Below are positions 51,488 through 64,000 of a stretch of DNA of 64,000 bases, in pieces; positions within the stretch are counted from its first letter, which is position 1; every line of letters begins with the position of its first letter. The translations under genes and the position numbers were made by a program. The DNA is taken from NCBI GenBank assembly GCA_001972305.1, contig BDDD01000379.1:1-64000 (forward strand), in the 5' to 3' direction. Origin of the DNA: Cephalotus follicularis (Eukaryota > Streptophyta > Magnoliopsida > Oxalidales > Cephalotaceae). The notes under the pieces were generated by a model. The model had not been told where the DNA came from. It saw nothing but the letters and a program-made list of their open reading frames with translations, and ran no database searches.

Positions 51488-52387
51488 TGATGGAGGAAAA
51501 ATATACTCATAATAGCAAGGACACGTGTCCACTGCAGACTTGACCAACTGTCCATGGGGGATTACAAACTTGACAGACAGGCCGTGCCGAGGAGCACACT
51601 CATAGCAAAGAATGGCCATCTCGGACCAAGCGCAAGGAATCATAACTTTTCGAAGACAACACCCTGAGATCACAAGTCCGAGGACACTCCTCGGACTCAA
51701 AGGCAAAAGGCCACATTCATGGTGCGATGGCCGAGGACTCCCTCGGCCCAAAGTATTTATCAGGTAGAGAACAGGAGATACGGTCTCCTGTACACAGAAG
51801 CTGAGGACCTCTTCCTCAAACAAACTTACACCTGTTCCATCCTCGGAACAACAGCAGAGACTCACTTTCCTCTGCAGACAAGACACAATCAATATAACCC
51901 TATAATGGAGGATTTCAACCTTATCTACGGGATAAGGGGATAACCTTTACCAGATTTGTTGGGATTTAAGCTTATCCAAATAAAGAGATAGAGTTCAAGT
52001 CAACTACTACCAAAGGAAAATAGCTACATTATAGGCGGAGATAAGGGAATGTCCGAGATCCTCGGCACTTCCTAGGGGATAACGATCACATCCGATTCAC
52101 ACGCTCATTTAGCTACAGAAATCCACTATAAATACAAGTTCAACACACTGAACAAAGGTCAGCAATTTTTTCATTCAAGAGAGTATAATATTTCATCTGC
52201 ACTTAACTAACTTGAGCGTCGGAGTGTCCCCGGGAGATCAACCTCCTGGACCTTCACCATTATTGTCACTTTGTGCAGGTGTCCGAGATCAGTTTCTTCC
52301 TCACAGGCATCAGTGACAAGCGTTTCTCTTAACAAATCAAAATCCTCCACGTAGGATACTGTTGAGAGAAGGATTTCTGTATCAACA
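51488..52387 (+). repeat. 3' LTR of the young Tat element
   Basis: 900 bases directly after the polypurine tract AGGACCAGGGGGGCATA, about 99 percent identical to 42,219-43,117. Confidence 0.95.
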
Positions 52388-52392
52388 ACTAC

Positions 52393-53615
52393 GGTATCAA
52401 AAGTGTTTGACAAAAACTTTGGGGGCGTGAACATTGTTTTATCCTAGCTTGCCTTTCAAGTTTCAATGGGTTAATGGTGTGAAATGTGCAATCACTAGAA
52501 AATATTCCATATAATGAGAGTATTGCTTCCATGTCCCCCGTAACACTAATGCAGAGATAGAAAGCCAAAGTCCCAACTCCCGAAGTGGGTGTTACTTTTG
52601 GAAAGTCCCTTTCTAGGTGGCCTTAATGTATGGTAGCGTTAAAGTTCTTTTCTTTTGGGTATCTGAACCTTGGTACCATCCACTGATTGCATCAACGGTC
52701 CTTTCAAATGATTGTTCCCTTTTAAACGGTTAAATTAATTTGAACTTAACATATGCAACAGTGTTGTCTACATTCACTCTTCCATAGAACTCAGTGTATA
52801 ACTTGTATTTTTGAAATCCAATCACTTAAATTTCAATTATTATAGTTTTTATATATTAATTTTTAAGTAAATCAAATATCTATACATATGTTATTGAATA
52901 AAAAACTGTTTAACAGTACATGTAAAAATTATATAACAATCAAATTTAATATAGATAAATAACATACTTGTAAATATCCGGTTGACTTAAAAATTGATAT
53001 ACATAAGATAAAATTCTACAATTAAATTTTAAAAATATAACCCAAATATTAAGTTATTAAAAAGAGTTTTTTTTGTTTTTTTAAAGAGTGACCACTAAGT
53101 GACCATTAGCACTCCCATTTGCAATATTATCTTTAACATGTGCCTGTCTTTGTTTGGCTTCTGTTCACTCTTCAATGTATGTGCCACCCTAAGCTCTTGA
53201 CTCATAAAGCTTTTAATCTCACGAAGACGATCACATTAAGTATATGTGATTAATCCATAAACCCATTATAAACTTGGGTTCCATGGCATTCTTTACAAAT
53301 TAAAATGATGATTTTTTCCAAGAATGAAGAGAATATAACCAAAGAAAAGAAGTATAAGAAATATATATAACCCATAAAAAGTAGTTACAGTTGTTCTAAG
53401 GTATCTACATTTGTGGACTAAGATCTTCCAACGATCTTTCAGAGTAAAATCCCATTAATTTGCAGAAGGTAGGAGGCGATTAGGTATTCACTATCAAAAA
53501 ATGCTTACAAACTCCTTGGTTAGCTTCCTTTGACTGTCCGTGCCTATCATAATCCCAATTCGTTAGATGTTCAAGACACGGCAGAGATGCATAAACCAAA
53601 CAAATACGGCAAGTG
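52393..53615. other. Intergenic AT-rich DNA
   Basis: No gene recognised. The right-hand 150-250 bases should include the 3' UTR of the coiled-coil gene. Confidence 0.4.
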
Positions 53616-56600
53616 TTATTGCCATTCAGCCACCGGTTTAAGATCCTTCTCCAGTTCATCGAACTCCCATTCATGAATCTCCTCCGTTAAGTGGTCGTTG
53701 TCACCTTCTGCAAGTTCCAACTTTAATTTTTCGAGTTCTGCCTCTGTGTCCAGTGTCTTTTCTTTTGCAACGGAGGAAGACTTTGTTTTATTTACCATAA
53801 TCCGGCTGGTCTGCTTGGAGAATAATCTCCTCTGGGGACTATCACTGGATGGTGACTGTGACCTTTGAATTGGCGTCTCAACTTCCAAAATTGGTCTCTC
53901 AATGGAGTCAAATTGCTCCTTTATTTTTTCAAGAGCATCAAATAGCTCTTTGATCCTTTCGCCATCTTTTCTGAAGCATAAGCCTCACATTTTAATGGGC
54001 CATAATCTACATAATGCATAGAAGCTAAAAAAAACAACAAATAAAAATTGTGAACCTGTAAACGCCTTCATTTTTAGCGTAAAAGTTCTGTTTCATTGTA
54101 TCCACCACACTTGAGGCAGTTACAAACTGATAGAAAGCAAAAGAAAAGAAAAAGTAATCTTTTAGTAGGATAAAGCAACGAAATTGTATATCAGCAGATT
54201 AGTTTTTCAAGAAAAAAAAATGTCGTCGAAGAGCAGACTTGTTATAAAGCAGTAATATTGAAAATAATCACTTTGACTTTCAAAATAGCAAGATTAGTTA
54301 AGAGATTATCTGGGCGCCTGGGGCAACTGTAAAAAGTCATGCATACCTTGGTTTCAATATCCAGATATTCCTCTTCAAGATTTTTCCTCCGGTTTATGAC
54401 TTTTGGGCTTTCACTCTCTAAGATGGGTTCCGTTTTTGACCTGATATTAAAATAAACAATAAAATGAAAACCAAAACCAAAACAAGAGCAACAATTAAGA
54501 GACTTGATTAACCGTGCAGAAAAAATTGAAAGGACAAAGCATAATACCCTTCACTTGACTGCAATTTTTCCACAAGTGTGTGAACATGGGTGATGGAAGG
54601 CTCCAGCTTTTCCTGTTTAGAGGTAGAAGGAATGCATGCTAATAAAAAAAATGGATGATATATTGCATCACAACTACAAGTAGCAAGTGCAGAAGTAACT
54701 TTATAGTACAAAGAACTATCTAGCTGGGATGAGAAATTAAATGTACCTTATAAACAGAGAGAAGACGAATAACCAGATTCACAAAATAATCTCCATATCT
54801 CTCCAATTCGCCACTTTAACATGTGCATAGGAAAATAATAATCAAACACAAAACACACCAAAATATGAATATGACAACGCAGGTAACAAAACATAAGTAC
54901 AAACATGACTGCATCAGTTTTAAGTAAGAAATACATACCTGACCAGCTTCTCCTTCTGCTCAGTGCAGTTGGTCTGGAGAACCCAGGTTTTTTCCAGAAA
55001 ATTAATCCATGTATCGACAACATCTGCTTCTGTTCTGCATGAAGCTACTGATCTTGATAGCTCATCTTCCTACAATCAAACAAACCTCATTTTTCATTTA
55101 AACATAACTTATCCATAACCACAGGGGTCCACAGCATGCCTGAATGCTTTTTATAAACATGGTATGAATTTGAGAAATAAGTTCGTAAAAATTATTTCTA
55201 AAAGTCCCCATGGCGAGAATGAAAACAATGATACCTTTGATTTCAAGTGAACAAGAATCTGGTTGCTTGCTTCATCAAATTGTTCACGTTCTTCCTTAGC
55301 ATTGCGAAGGCGTGCACGAGCAGCGGACAACAAACCATTGACCTATACCAAATGCCTACCCATTATTTGAAATCCTAGCATAATCCATTATCCTCATGTT
55401 GCAAGTTGAAAAGCAGCAATATTGGTAATCAAGGTGATTAAAATTTAAGATTATATTGAGCTAAAACTTGATCGAGCAACACCAGGCATGACTATCTCTC
55501 CTCAGAAGATTATTAAGCCAAACATGTGTATGTGTGCGTGTGTGGATCGAGCAAAAACAGGCATGACTATCTCTCCCAGAAGTTTTGTATGCCTTTCAGC
55601 ATAGCCGGAAATGTGTGTTGATTGAGCAATAACAAGCATGTCCCAGAAGTTCTTATTTTTCTGGGTATACCTGAAAATGTGTGTGATTTTCATGTTTTCT
55701 GGCATAGCCGAAAATGTGTGTGATGACTCTCTCTCCCAACTATCAATAAGGAGAAAAACAATGGAAAAACCTTTTTCAATTCAGCTTCGAGTTCATCCTT
55801 TTGATTCTCAAGTTGTCCAATCTCCTCTGCCAAATCCTGAAAATGAAGACGCATGTTTTATTTTCCTAAAAAAATGCAAACAAACCCACTTCCTTCCCAA
55901 AAACATATGTTTTTATGACAGAGAATTTATATTGCAGGCCTTCTCAACTTTTTTTCAACTATGTAGCCCAAAAAGTAATGATTCAGAGAACTAGAACATC
56001 TAATGGTGTATCTAAATCGAACTTTTTTTCTTTGATTCCGGGTAACTTTCAGGAAATGATTAGCATTCCATGTTCTGATTTTCAAACTACGACTTAGAAA
56101 TGATGACAGATCTTCCTTTATCGTTTTTTTGTGGGTGTACAGCAGTCTCAACAGCTGCAGAACTTCCTGCAAGCATCAGTTAACTGGTGTGTGCAGGATT
56201 ATACGATCAAGATAAACAGGGATAACCGGAAGCCTGCAGATTTTAGATAGTAATCTAAACTCATAAGTGACAAATTAGAAAAGAAATAAAAAAATACTCA
56301 AAATCCATTAAATCAAAACAACAAAGCATTGAAAAAATGGAAAAGATACAGATTACAGGCAAAATCCAGTATGAAAACAGAGGCGTCATATTGAACATAA
56401 AAGACCCTAGGCAACTGAGGCTTGTGCCGATGACATTACATATTAGGGTACTCAGGTTCCAACTAATATAAGAAATTTTATGCCTTCTGATCAATCTCAG
56501 AAAAAGAGCAACTCACACTAAATGGTTTTGCAAAGCACTTTGATGTATATTCTGATAAGAAAGAGACGGAATTTCTTCGGAGATGGTGTACCTTTTCTTG

Positions 56601-59600
56601 TTGGCTAACTTCATTGGTTTTAGCCACACGAAATTTGAGAGCTTCTTCTTTCTGAGATCTGCTCAAAAAATGGAGCAGAAACATATGAAAATTAACAATG
56701 TAGATTTGAGAGCAATAGAAAAATCGAACTAAGAAGCAAATGCAAAAGAAAAGCCAATTGCATTCTAAATTTTAGAGTCTCCGTTTAGATTTAAATTCGT
56801 AAGAAAATAACTTCAAGTTTTTGACTTGCAGAATTTGTAGCAAGACAGAACAGCCATTATTATCTTGCATAGCATATAAATCCTAAATTTTCCAATAAAC
56901 ATATAAGACCATGTCACACCCCCATCTAGTTAAAGTTAACAATTTCTACTAAAAAGCAGTTTAGGCTTCTTTATTGTAATTGTTGACAATCATTATATCA
57001 TTGCATCTAATTAAAATTTGAAAATATAGGATGGCCGAAAACTACAAAATGCAGATTCTCTAGTAGAAACATATAATTTTGAGTTCAAGTAAGCTTCCAT
57101 TGCCTTGGCAACAGTTTCTAGGCTTATTTCTACATACTTCATAACGAAGAGACTCAGTTTTGTTGTATGGCATGGGCAAGAGGCTCAGTGTCACAACACC
57201 CAAGACCCCTTAGTGGCCTGCCTTCTAGAATAAGTAATAGGGTAATTGTCTAAAAATGAGAAATATAGGTAAAGCATTCATTTTCCATTTTACGATATCT
57301 TATGGAGATTAAGAGCAACTCGTTCAGAAGACGAGGAGTATAACTATAGACATTGATTAAAATAACACCAAACAAGCATGTGTAGTCACACAGATGTACA
57401 ATCAGGAAACACTGAGATATGATATATGAAACCTGTGGTCAAATATGCGCTTTTCTGCTTTTGAGGTAGAGCTAATAAGAGATTCTGATAAAATTTTCAA
57501 TTTATCAACCTGCAACATGTAGGATCATTGATCAGTGCTAAGGAGGTTTTTGCATCTTAAGAACCATTTCACCTAATTCCTGACATCATATTTGATTGTT
57601 TGCTCCTATTAACATCTGATCTAAATTAAAATGCATCTTGTTTGTCACTTTGCAAAAAAGAAAAAAGAAAGAAAACATCATATCCTCCAAATTTGAGCAC
57701 TGCTTGGACAAAATAAAGAAAACTAAACAGATATTTAATATTATCACAGGAAATTTAGACCTTTTCAGCATGGAGTTCTGGAGTATTCCCATTGCTCAGA
57801 GATTTCTTCTTTAATAAGAGAGCCTCGAGCTTGGAACATAGCTGAATCTGCCCAAGATCTACTTTTAGAGCCTGCAGCAATACCAAAGCTTTCACTTTCC
57901 ATGAGACGTATATATACAATATAATCTCTGATTTAGAAGTGTCTGATGCTCACTAGAAAGCATAAAATTGAACAAATAGCTGATATGAGAACCTGATCAC
58001 TTGGTGAAATAGGCTAGTTGACTAGGAAAAAATGATATAGTTTTGTAACATGTGCAATATATAAATTTTTATAAAATTTCTCAAAGGAATGGATAAACAT
58101 CCAGCAACCGTTCTTTAAGCCAACAAACAAATGCTGTGGAAAATAAGATATATGCAATTTATTTATTCACATATTTAATATAAACAAGATTAAAGGAAAA
58201 ACAGATATGACAATCTCAAAATTAGCCCCACCTGCAAACCACTTCTGTACAACGACATGGTAAGATGAAAATAAATAAAAGCAAGAATTGAAAATCTAAG
58301 GACAAATCCAAATATTAGATAAAAATGGGCTCACAAACAAGGGAACCTATACTTGTGTAAATATATAAACTCCCTTATGAACATTGAACTTTTGTAGAAG
58401 TAATAAGAAGCAAAAATGGTGAACTTATGGCAACTTCAATGCTATGTAACTCTGATGATTTTCATGAGTTAAAAACCAGGAACATCAAGGCCATTCGGTA
58501 ACTTTGTTCACACCAGCACTTAAAGTGTCAATGTTACTATGTTATAATAAGAGACTACAAGAGATACGTATACCATTATGATATGAATGTGGTTACCAAT
58601 GTGCATGAGCATGCATCAACCTCACCTCTACTGCTGCAGCAGTTTTCTCGTCAAATAATTTTTCACGAGCATCATTTAAAGGTTGCTGGAGTTGTTTCAT
58701 TTCGTCAAGTTTCTCCACCAGAATGCAGGTTTCAGCATCTATTCTGAGAGCGAAGAATAGCATGGAGCACGTAGAGGGGAAACAAAACTATGTCAGTGTT
58801 ACAATCATGTCGGAGTAAACATGCTGATCAGCTCCCTACTAAACATAATGAGAGAAAAAAAAAAAGCTTAACATGCACAATAATGAGTAATAGGACACTG
58901 ATGGAAGATTAAAGTTCAAACTTGGAAAAACTTTAAGTTTATCTAATGCGTTTTGTTTAAAAGCTTACTTTCCCAAGATGGAAGGTATTATAATTATAGT
59001 ATGAATGATAATATATATTACTTGCCACAGGCTGATACTGTAAGGAGATTGAAGTGAAAGCTTTGGCCAGGAGTTTATTTATCTAACGAGTTTCTTCAAA
59101 AGCTTTCTTTCTCAAGTTGAACATCTTGAGCTCAAGGGGTGTAATCCCAAGGCATCCCAAAATATAGAAAAAAACATCCTTCCCTTGGCTTATGAGTTTT
59201 CATAATAAATTCCGGCTTCATGTTTTAGGATGACATGGCCAAGGAGATGAAATTCCATAAGTGATTTTCTATAAGCTACAGCAGATGCATATGGGACAAC
59301 TTTTATACACCTTTATATATGTACCATAAAGTGCAGACTCAATGCAAGACCAGAATTTCTTAACCACCTTGCAAGATCAGCATTTTTTTTTAGCCCTGCA
59401 ATTGCACATTGTGCATATTGGAGTAATTCTTCTCGTTTCACCTGAGGAGAGGAAAAAACAAAAGAGTTGAGACACAGGATCGCGTTGTCATGACCAGTGC
59501 TGATAGCGTAGGATGAACAAATCAATTTAAAAAAAACAAAAAAGTAGATAACATAAGATATTGACAAACTTCAACTAATATATTCAAAGGTTTGCCAAAA

Positions 59601-61008
59601 GCATGTCTCATGTCCTTACCAGTACTTCATCCTTGTAGCTTGAAAATGCTGTTGCTAAATCCTGTATGCTGTTTATTACCGCATTATGAACTTCCTTCCC
59701 TCCTGCAAGACAGAGCCTGTATATAACGAAGCCAAAGTGAAGTTCACAATTTAACATAAAATAAAAATCATATTATTTGAGGTTGCAAGCATAAAGCTTG
59801 GAATGATTAAATTAGAATAAAGTAATAAAAACCAGACATTAGAGTAAACCATAGGAGCGAGAAAAATCACCTGAATAACTCCAGAAGTAGCGAAACTTCT
59901 TCGTCATTTGGTGCTTCAAGAATCTGATTCAAAAAAAAGAGTTAACCTGCGGTTAAACTCAATGGATCAGCAAATACAAAGCCCAGCTAAAACCCTAAAA
60001 TCTAAGTAGAAGTACATGAGTGTTGACATTACAACGCTAAGGCATTCTAGTAGTCATTAATCAATAAGAAAATTTTGTAATAACCTTATGGAGACCATTG
60101 ATATTTATCCAGAGTAACCTCAGAGGTCCAACACCTATACCAAAATTCTTTTACCCAATGACATGAAAGGTTACAATGGATGACACATCATAACATCAAT
60201 AAAGCCAAGTAAACAGGTTAATCGGTCAAGAGTATTACATTGGATACCATAACACATGCACATCATTCAGTTTAGGCTTATGATATCATTAATTCAATGA
60301 GCTTACCATAGACAAAGTAATCCCTTCAAGAGCTTGACTATGAAGAAAAACATCTCGAAAATTCAGTTGTTCACTCCCATGATCAGGGTCGACATAATAT
60401 TCCTATCCATAGTAATAAAACAATCAGATGTACATTAAAAACAACAATAATAACGAATAAATGAAAAAAATTAAAACATTGATGATTTGTAACAAACCAA
60501 AGTAGGTTTTCTAGGAGAATCCTTGGACTGATCATCAGGATTGCCATTATCGGCAGCATTATCAGTATACGCAGATAGAACTCTCTCGATTTCTTTAAGC
60601 GAAACCAACCACCTTCTTAGTAACTGAACTCTCTCCACTCCTCTGCAAGATACAGATAACTCCTCCAATCTTTTCACCGTGTGCCTAAAGCTTTTAAAAT
60701 TCCTCGCCCCCTGCAATTATATATAACATCCACACACATAACAATTATTTGCATCATCAAAATAAACAACAACAACACAGTATTGATTAAATATATTCCA
60801 CATTTTGGTTAAGTTAATAATTTGTATTAGTGCAGTTAAACAAAAATAGGAAAATTACAATGCGGTCCTGGAGGATCTTGGTGCCTTCAGCGACGACGTT
60901 TCCGGCGTGAAGGACGACGGAGTCGGCATACGTGCGAACCGTGCGAGTAATGTTGTTTCTACCTCCAGCTTCCACTGCTCTATTCACAGCCGTTCTTAAC
61001 CACGACAT
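53616..61008 (-). CDS. Plant coiled-coil protein of unknown function, 18 exons
   Basis: Eighteen coding exons on the minus strand, all with GT-AG borders and matching phases: 60,859-61,008; 60,498-60,710; 60,307-60,402; 59,871-59,923; 59,620-59,716; 59,368-59,441; 58,626-58,743; 57,761-57,871; 57,433-57,509; 56,592-56,658; 55,771-55,836; 55,235-55,342; 54,939-55,069; 54,747-54,813; 54,548-54,612; 54,347-54,440; 54,056-54,126; 53,616-53,970. They give 670 residues. The N-terminus ([15 protein letters not shown], then [20 protein letters not shown]) looks conserved and possibly amphipathic. Residues about 60-100 hold a basic helical region ([20 protein letters not shown]). Heptad-rich coiled coil covers about 228-415 and parts of 450-600, and the C-terminus is acidic ([13 protein letters not shown]). 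I recognise it as a single-copy type of conserved plant protein but know no function. It appears intact. Confidence 0.88.
55470..55690. repeat. Intronic 75-base tandem repeat, three diverged copies
   Basis: Copies start at 55,470, 55,545 and 55,620, with cores GATCGAGCAACACCAGGCAT, GATCGAGCAAAAACAGGCAT and GATTGAGCAATAACAAGCAT. They lie in the intron between exons 11 and 12 of the coiled-coil gene. Confidence 0.75.
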
Positions 61009-62254
61009 TTTTTTTAAAAAAATTTAGCCAATAATTCAAATTCGCGATGTTAATATTATTTTTTATTTTTGACACAAATACAATGCTAATTATTTAAAGT
61101 ATCTATAAGTTAGTATTTGATATGCACAGAAATGGAGCGGAGGAGGAGGAGAAAGAAGAAGAAGTCAAGTTTTTGTTTTTTTGCGCGTAAACGTTTTCCC
61201 GGGTTTTAGTTCGGGTCCTACGCCTCTAGTTTCGCTTTGTTTTACAAATATGCCCCTCCGTATTATTTACTCTTTTGACTTTTCGTATTTCGTATTTTCT
61301 AATCTTTTTTTATATATATATATAAATATCTTTCCCATTGGGCTTACACGACTCGTTGACCAATTGGGATTGCTGGGTTGGAATTGATAATGATCCAGAC
61401 AATTCAGTCACTAAGAGAGTCCAAGATCACACTAATGGGCCTAAGCTATAGTCTATCATCTAATAAATTATTTTTTTATGTTAATTGATTTAGATTCACC
61501 TACATGTTCAATTCTCATCCAAGTGTCTCATTTGAATATTATTACATTATTTGGAAAAAAAAAATAGTTAAAATGTTAGAATATATAATATTAAAAATAT
61601 TTTTTGAAAAATATCTGCTTACACGTATAAAAGCCAAACAAAGTTAAGATAATTATAGAAATAAAATATTAGGTTAAAGGAACTGTTTTGAAAACAATGG
61701 AGAAAATATCTAAAGATAACGACACTTCGAAACTCTTACATACGCGAGACAACAATTTTATTACCTATTATCCTATAAAGACATTCATTAAAAGAAGCAA
61801 TTAATATTGTAACTATTTTCATTATTTCGATAACACCAAATTTTATTAAGGTTATGCCAAAACCCTTTTAATAGAATATGTAGAAATAAACCTAGGGGTT
61901 ACATTCTTGTTATGCCAGAAAACATAGTTCCATGTTTGAGATTCCTTGCACTTCCCATAACACAAGGGGAAAAAAAATGAATTTCTCAAAGTCCAGGCAG
62001 CCTTTTATTATATTAAAAAAGGCTTCAAATGACCTTATCTAATATTTTGCACTTTCTAATACAACATGAATAGCTTACTACTCCTTTAACAGCAGCACCA
62101 ATGTATACAAATTAGCCACCTGCATCAATTCATGCATAAAGATGGGGTCCAACATGAAGAATATCATGGTTATCTATACACTTCTGAGTGCTGCAACCTA
62201 CTCATCATCTTGTTGGTATAAGCTGACCCATTTCCACAAACCTTCAACTAACAC
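61009..62254. other. Promoter side of the coiled-coil gene and 3' flank of PAH
   Basis: No gene seen. A GAGGAGGAGGAGAAAGAAG purine run at 61,140-61,160 (a CT-rich leader on the minus strand) and a TA-rich stretch near 61,310-61,326 lie upstream of the coiled-coil gene. Confidence 0.4.
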
Positions 62255-63047
62255 TCACTCAATCTCCAGCATCGGCACTCTCCAAAAATTCCATGAGTTA
62301 TAATCTTCCTGCACAGATAGTAAAAGATGAGGCTATCTAGATGTCTGAAGAGAAAAACAGTATGTTGGTCATGGTTGCAAAAAAACAAAATCCAGTTTCT
62401 TCATTTTTATCTACCACTGGAATCTGTCAACTGGACTTGCTGTAAACTCCTATAGTGTTGATATTAAGGACTAGATCATATTAATGGAGAGGGTTTAAAG
62501 AACTATGGACTCAAGAAGGATTACTCCTTTGTGCAACCAGTCCATGAGATCAATTAAAAAAAAGGAAAATCTATTTCCAGATTACATATTCCACTAATAT
62601 TTACCTGCTCAACCAATGATGTGGGAGGGAACATGTCATTGACGAGAGTGTGCAAAGATGTATATGACTTGGCATCTATGCGATGACTAATGGCCACCTC
62701 ACCCTGTCAATTACAGTAATTTCTCATTAATGGAATCCCATATACAAGATTCGTTTTTCTTTGTAAACTAAGGCACATACCTTGGGGTTAATAATAAAAA
62801 TTTTGCCTTTCGGGATCCCAATTTTCCTGTAACTTAGCTCATCAGTGTCTCTATTACCAAAGCCAGCATAGAATGGATTATAATCAGAAGGGAAGAGTTT
62901 TCTGATATCCTGCAAAACAAGAACTTTAGAAAATATAAATGACAAATCTGGAAGGAACGTCCCAATTAATTCTACAGAATAAAGTTTTTCTTTTGGTATT
63001 TACCTCTAAGCAAGCAATCTTGAATTCATGAGGTGCTCTTCTTATCA
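62255..63047 (-). CDS. PAH: Phosphatidate phosphatase (PAH/lipin), last four coding exons
   Basis: Lipin-type Mg-dependent phosphatidate phosphatase, which turns phosphatidic acid into diacylglycerol in glycerolipid synthesis and phospholipid control at the ER. Minus-strand exons: 63,004-63,047 ([15 protein letters not shown]), 62,781-62,909 ([20 protein letters not shown], then [20 protein letters not shown]), 62,605-62,703 ([20 protein letters not shown], then VNDMFPPT) and 62,255-62,308 ([17 protein letters not shown] then stop). Borders are GT-AG and phases agree. These form the C-terminal end of the LNS2 catalytic domain; the DxDxT active site lies upstream, outside the window. The next exon is beyond 64,000, so the flanking intron exceeds 950 bases. 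Which PAH paralogue it is cannot be told. Confidence 0.92.
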
Positions 63048-64000
63048 CTATCATCAGCCCACAAGTAAACATATAATATGCCAAACAGAGATGAACGAGG
63101 AAAGCGTTAAACGTAGAAACAGAAAGCCAGAATATTAAGCATGTGAGAAAAGAGTGCAGATTGAAAAAGATGTGACAGAAGGATGTGGGGAAAGTAATAC
63201 ATAATGAACCATAATTTCTCATAAAAGATCAATGCTGCAATGAAGGAGGACAAATAGCTTCATTGCCTCCACATGGCAATGATATCAAAGCAGGGTTCTT
63301 GAAATAGCATATCCAAATTTATGGAGAATCTAACTTGTCACATCATCAATGATACATCATAGGCGGTAATATCTCAATAAAAGATCTTAATTACTCTAAC
63401 AAGATTTTACAAATATTGTTCAAAGCTAGCTAGCCTTTTAGCAATTGAAGTAATCTGACTTGTAGAAGAAGCCACACATTTAAACCTTCTCATCTTAGCA
63501 TCATGGGGTAAAGGCTTTACCTGCGCTATACGCAGAAATAACATCGTTCACCTATTATTGTTTTATTACAATAAAATAAATAAATAAAATTAAAGGTATT
63601 CATATGTAAAAATCAAATATTTATGTTTTGTATAATCATAGATAAAAATAATAATAAAAAAAAACAAATACACAAAATATTGAAGTCTCCAACGCGAGTG
63701 CTATATTTTACGCTAAGAATGAAGAATAAGATCAGTTTTATCACAATTAGTTAATCGAAATTTAATCTAATAAATTGATAAAATAACCAACTATTTAAGT
63801 TTGCAATACTTTAGAATATATATATTATTTTAGATATTATATATAGTTTTCAAAAAGTAGTGAATATAACCAAACGATATAATTCAGTTTTTGAAAGTAT
63901 ATAATGTGATAAATCGACCTAGTTTTTGTAATTAAAAACTTATGATGATAAAACAAGGTTGTTTCAGTTAGGAAAATGCATAATATCATGAAATCATGAA
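63048..64000 (-). other. Probable large intron of the PAH gene
   Basis: A splice acceptor (GATGATAG on the minus strand) adjoins 63,047. No PAH-like exon is visible up to the window end. The rest is AT-rich, with one short perfect inverted repeat GGTAAAG-G-CTTTACC near 63,508-63,522. Confidence 0.5.

Larger units (their letters stand above)
42219..52387 (+). mobile_element. Tat-lineage Ty3/gypsy element, near-complete layout, young
   Basis: A 10.17-kb element flanked by the duplication ACTAC (42,214-42,218 and 52,388-52,392). Layout: 5' LTR, primer site TGGCGCCGTCTGTGGGA (43,120-43,136, first ten bases fit tRNA-Asp), gag-pol (43,163-48,307), an antisense gene on the minus strand (48,403-50,875), polypurine tract (51,471-51,487) and 3' LTR. 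By eye the LTRs differ by about 11 substitutions and one indel in 900 bases (about 1.2 percent), roughly half to one million years at usual plant rates. Both ends and both LTRs look whole, but the coding part is broken, with about four breaks, so it is probably not autonomous. Confidence 0.93.

Noticed and set aside
55927-56172. Possible extra exon of the coiled-coil gene near 56,110-56,162 ([11 protein letters not shown])
   Set aside because: The exons at 56,592-56,658 and 55,771-55,836 already join in phase and give a continuous heptad pattern; this piece lacks a suitable donor.
63505-63545. Inverted repeat GGTAAAGGCTTTACC as a tRNA fragment or terminator
   Set aside because: No cloverleaf or T-loop is present, and it lies in an intron of a plant gene where bacterial-type terminators do not apply.

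Overview
The window is nuclear DNA of a flowering plant, most likely a eudicot. Host genes have short GT-AG introns and belong to land-plant families: a DUF26 receptor kinase, a PGG-domain ankyrin protein, a MAKR-type kinase regulator and a lipin-type phosphatase. The intergenic space is AT-rich and packed with Ty1/copia and Ty3/gypsy debris. I cannot name the species from the sequence alone.

Layout. 1-12,540 is a nest of broken LTR retrotransposons: the start of an antisense gene from a Tat-lineage gypsy element (1-585), copia pieces (about 600-1,900 and 3,130-5,057), and a minus-strand gypsy element (about 5,231-12,515) whose integrase region is interrupted by another insertion (5,711-10,161). 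A complete cysteine-rich receptor-like kinase gene follows (13,063-16,033, plus strand), with a SINE-like insertion in one intron. A degenerate minus-strand copia element (about 16,880-20,880) carries a small hAT-type transposon. A 5'-truncated Tat element lies at 21,441-28,887. An ankyrin/PGG membrane protein gene occupies 30,218-32,913 (plus). A non-autonomous LTR element full of minisatellites lies at 34,339-38,154. A single-exon MAKR-family gene is at 38,997-40,124 (minus). A young, nearly whole-layout Tat element fills 42,219-52,387. An 18-exon coiled-coil protein gene is at 53,616-61,008 (minus). The last four coding exons of a phosphatidate phosphatase (PAH/lipin) gene are at 62,255-63,047 (minus), and the rest of that gene lies beyond the window.

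How the parts relate. The host genes are separate transcription units. Three are membrane or signalling proteins (receptor kinase, kinase regulator, ankyrin/PGG protein), but nothing in the sequence shows that they act together. The repeats form a linked story. Three Tat copies share an antisense gene between pol and the 3' LTR, each with a TATA box about 200 bases before its ATG and a splice-donor-like GTAAGT in the leader. The 3.8-kb non-autonomous element shares LTR ends, primer-binding-site core and polypurine tract with the Tat elements and was probably moved by their enzymes. The antisense gene and this parasite-like partner are the most interesting system in the window.
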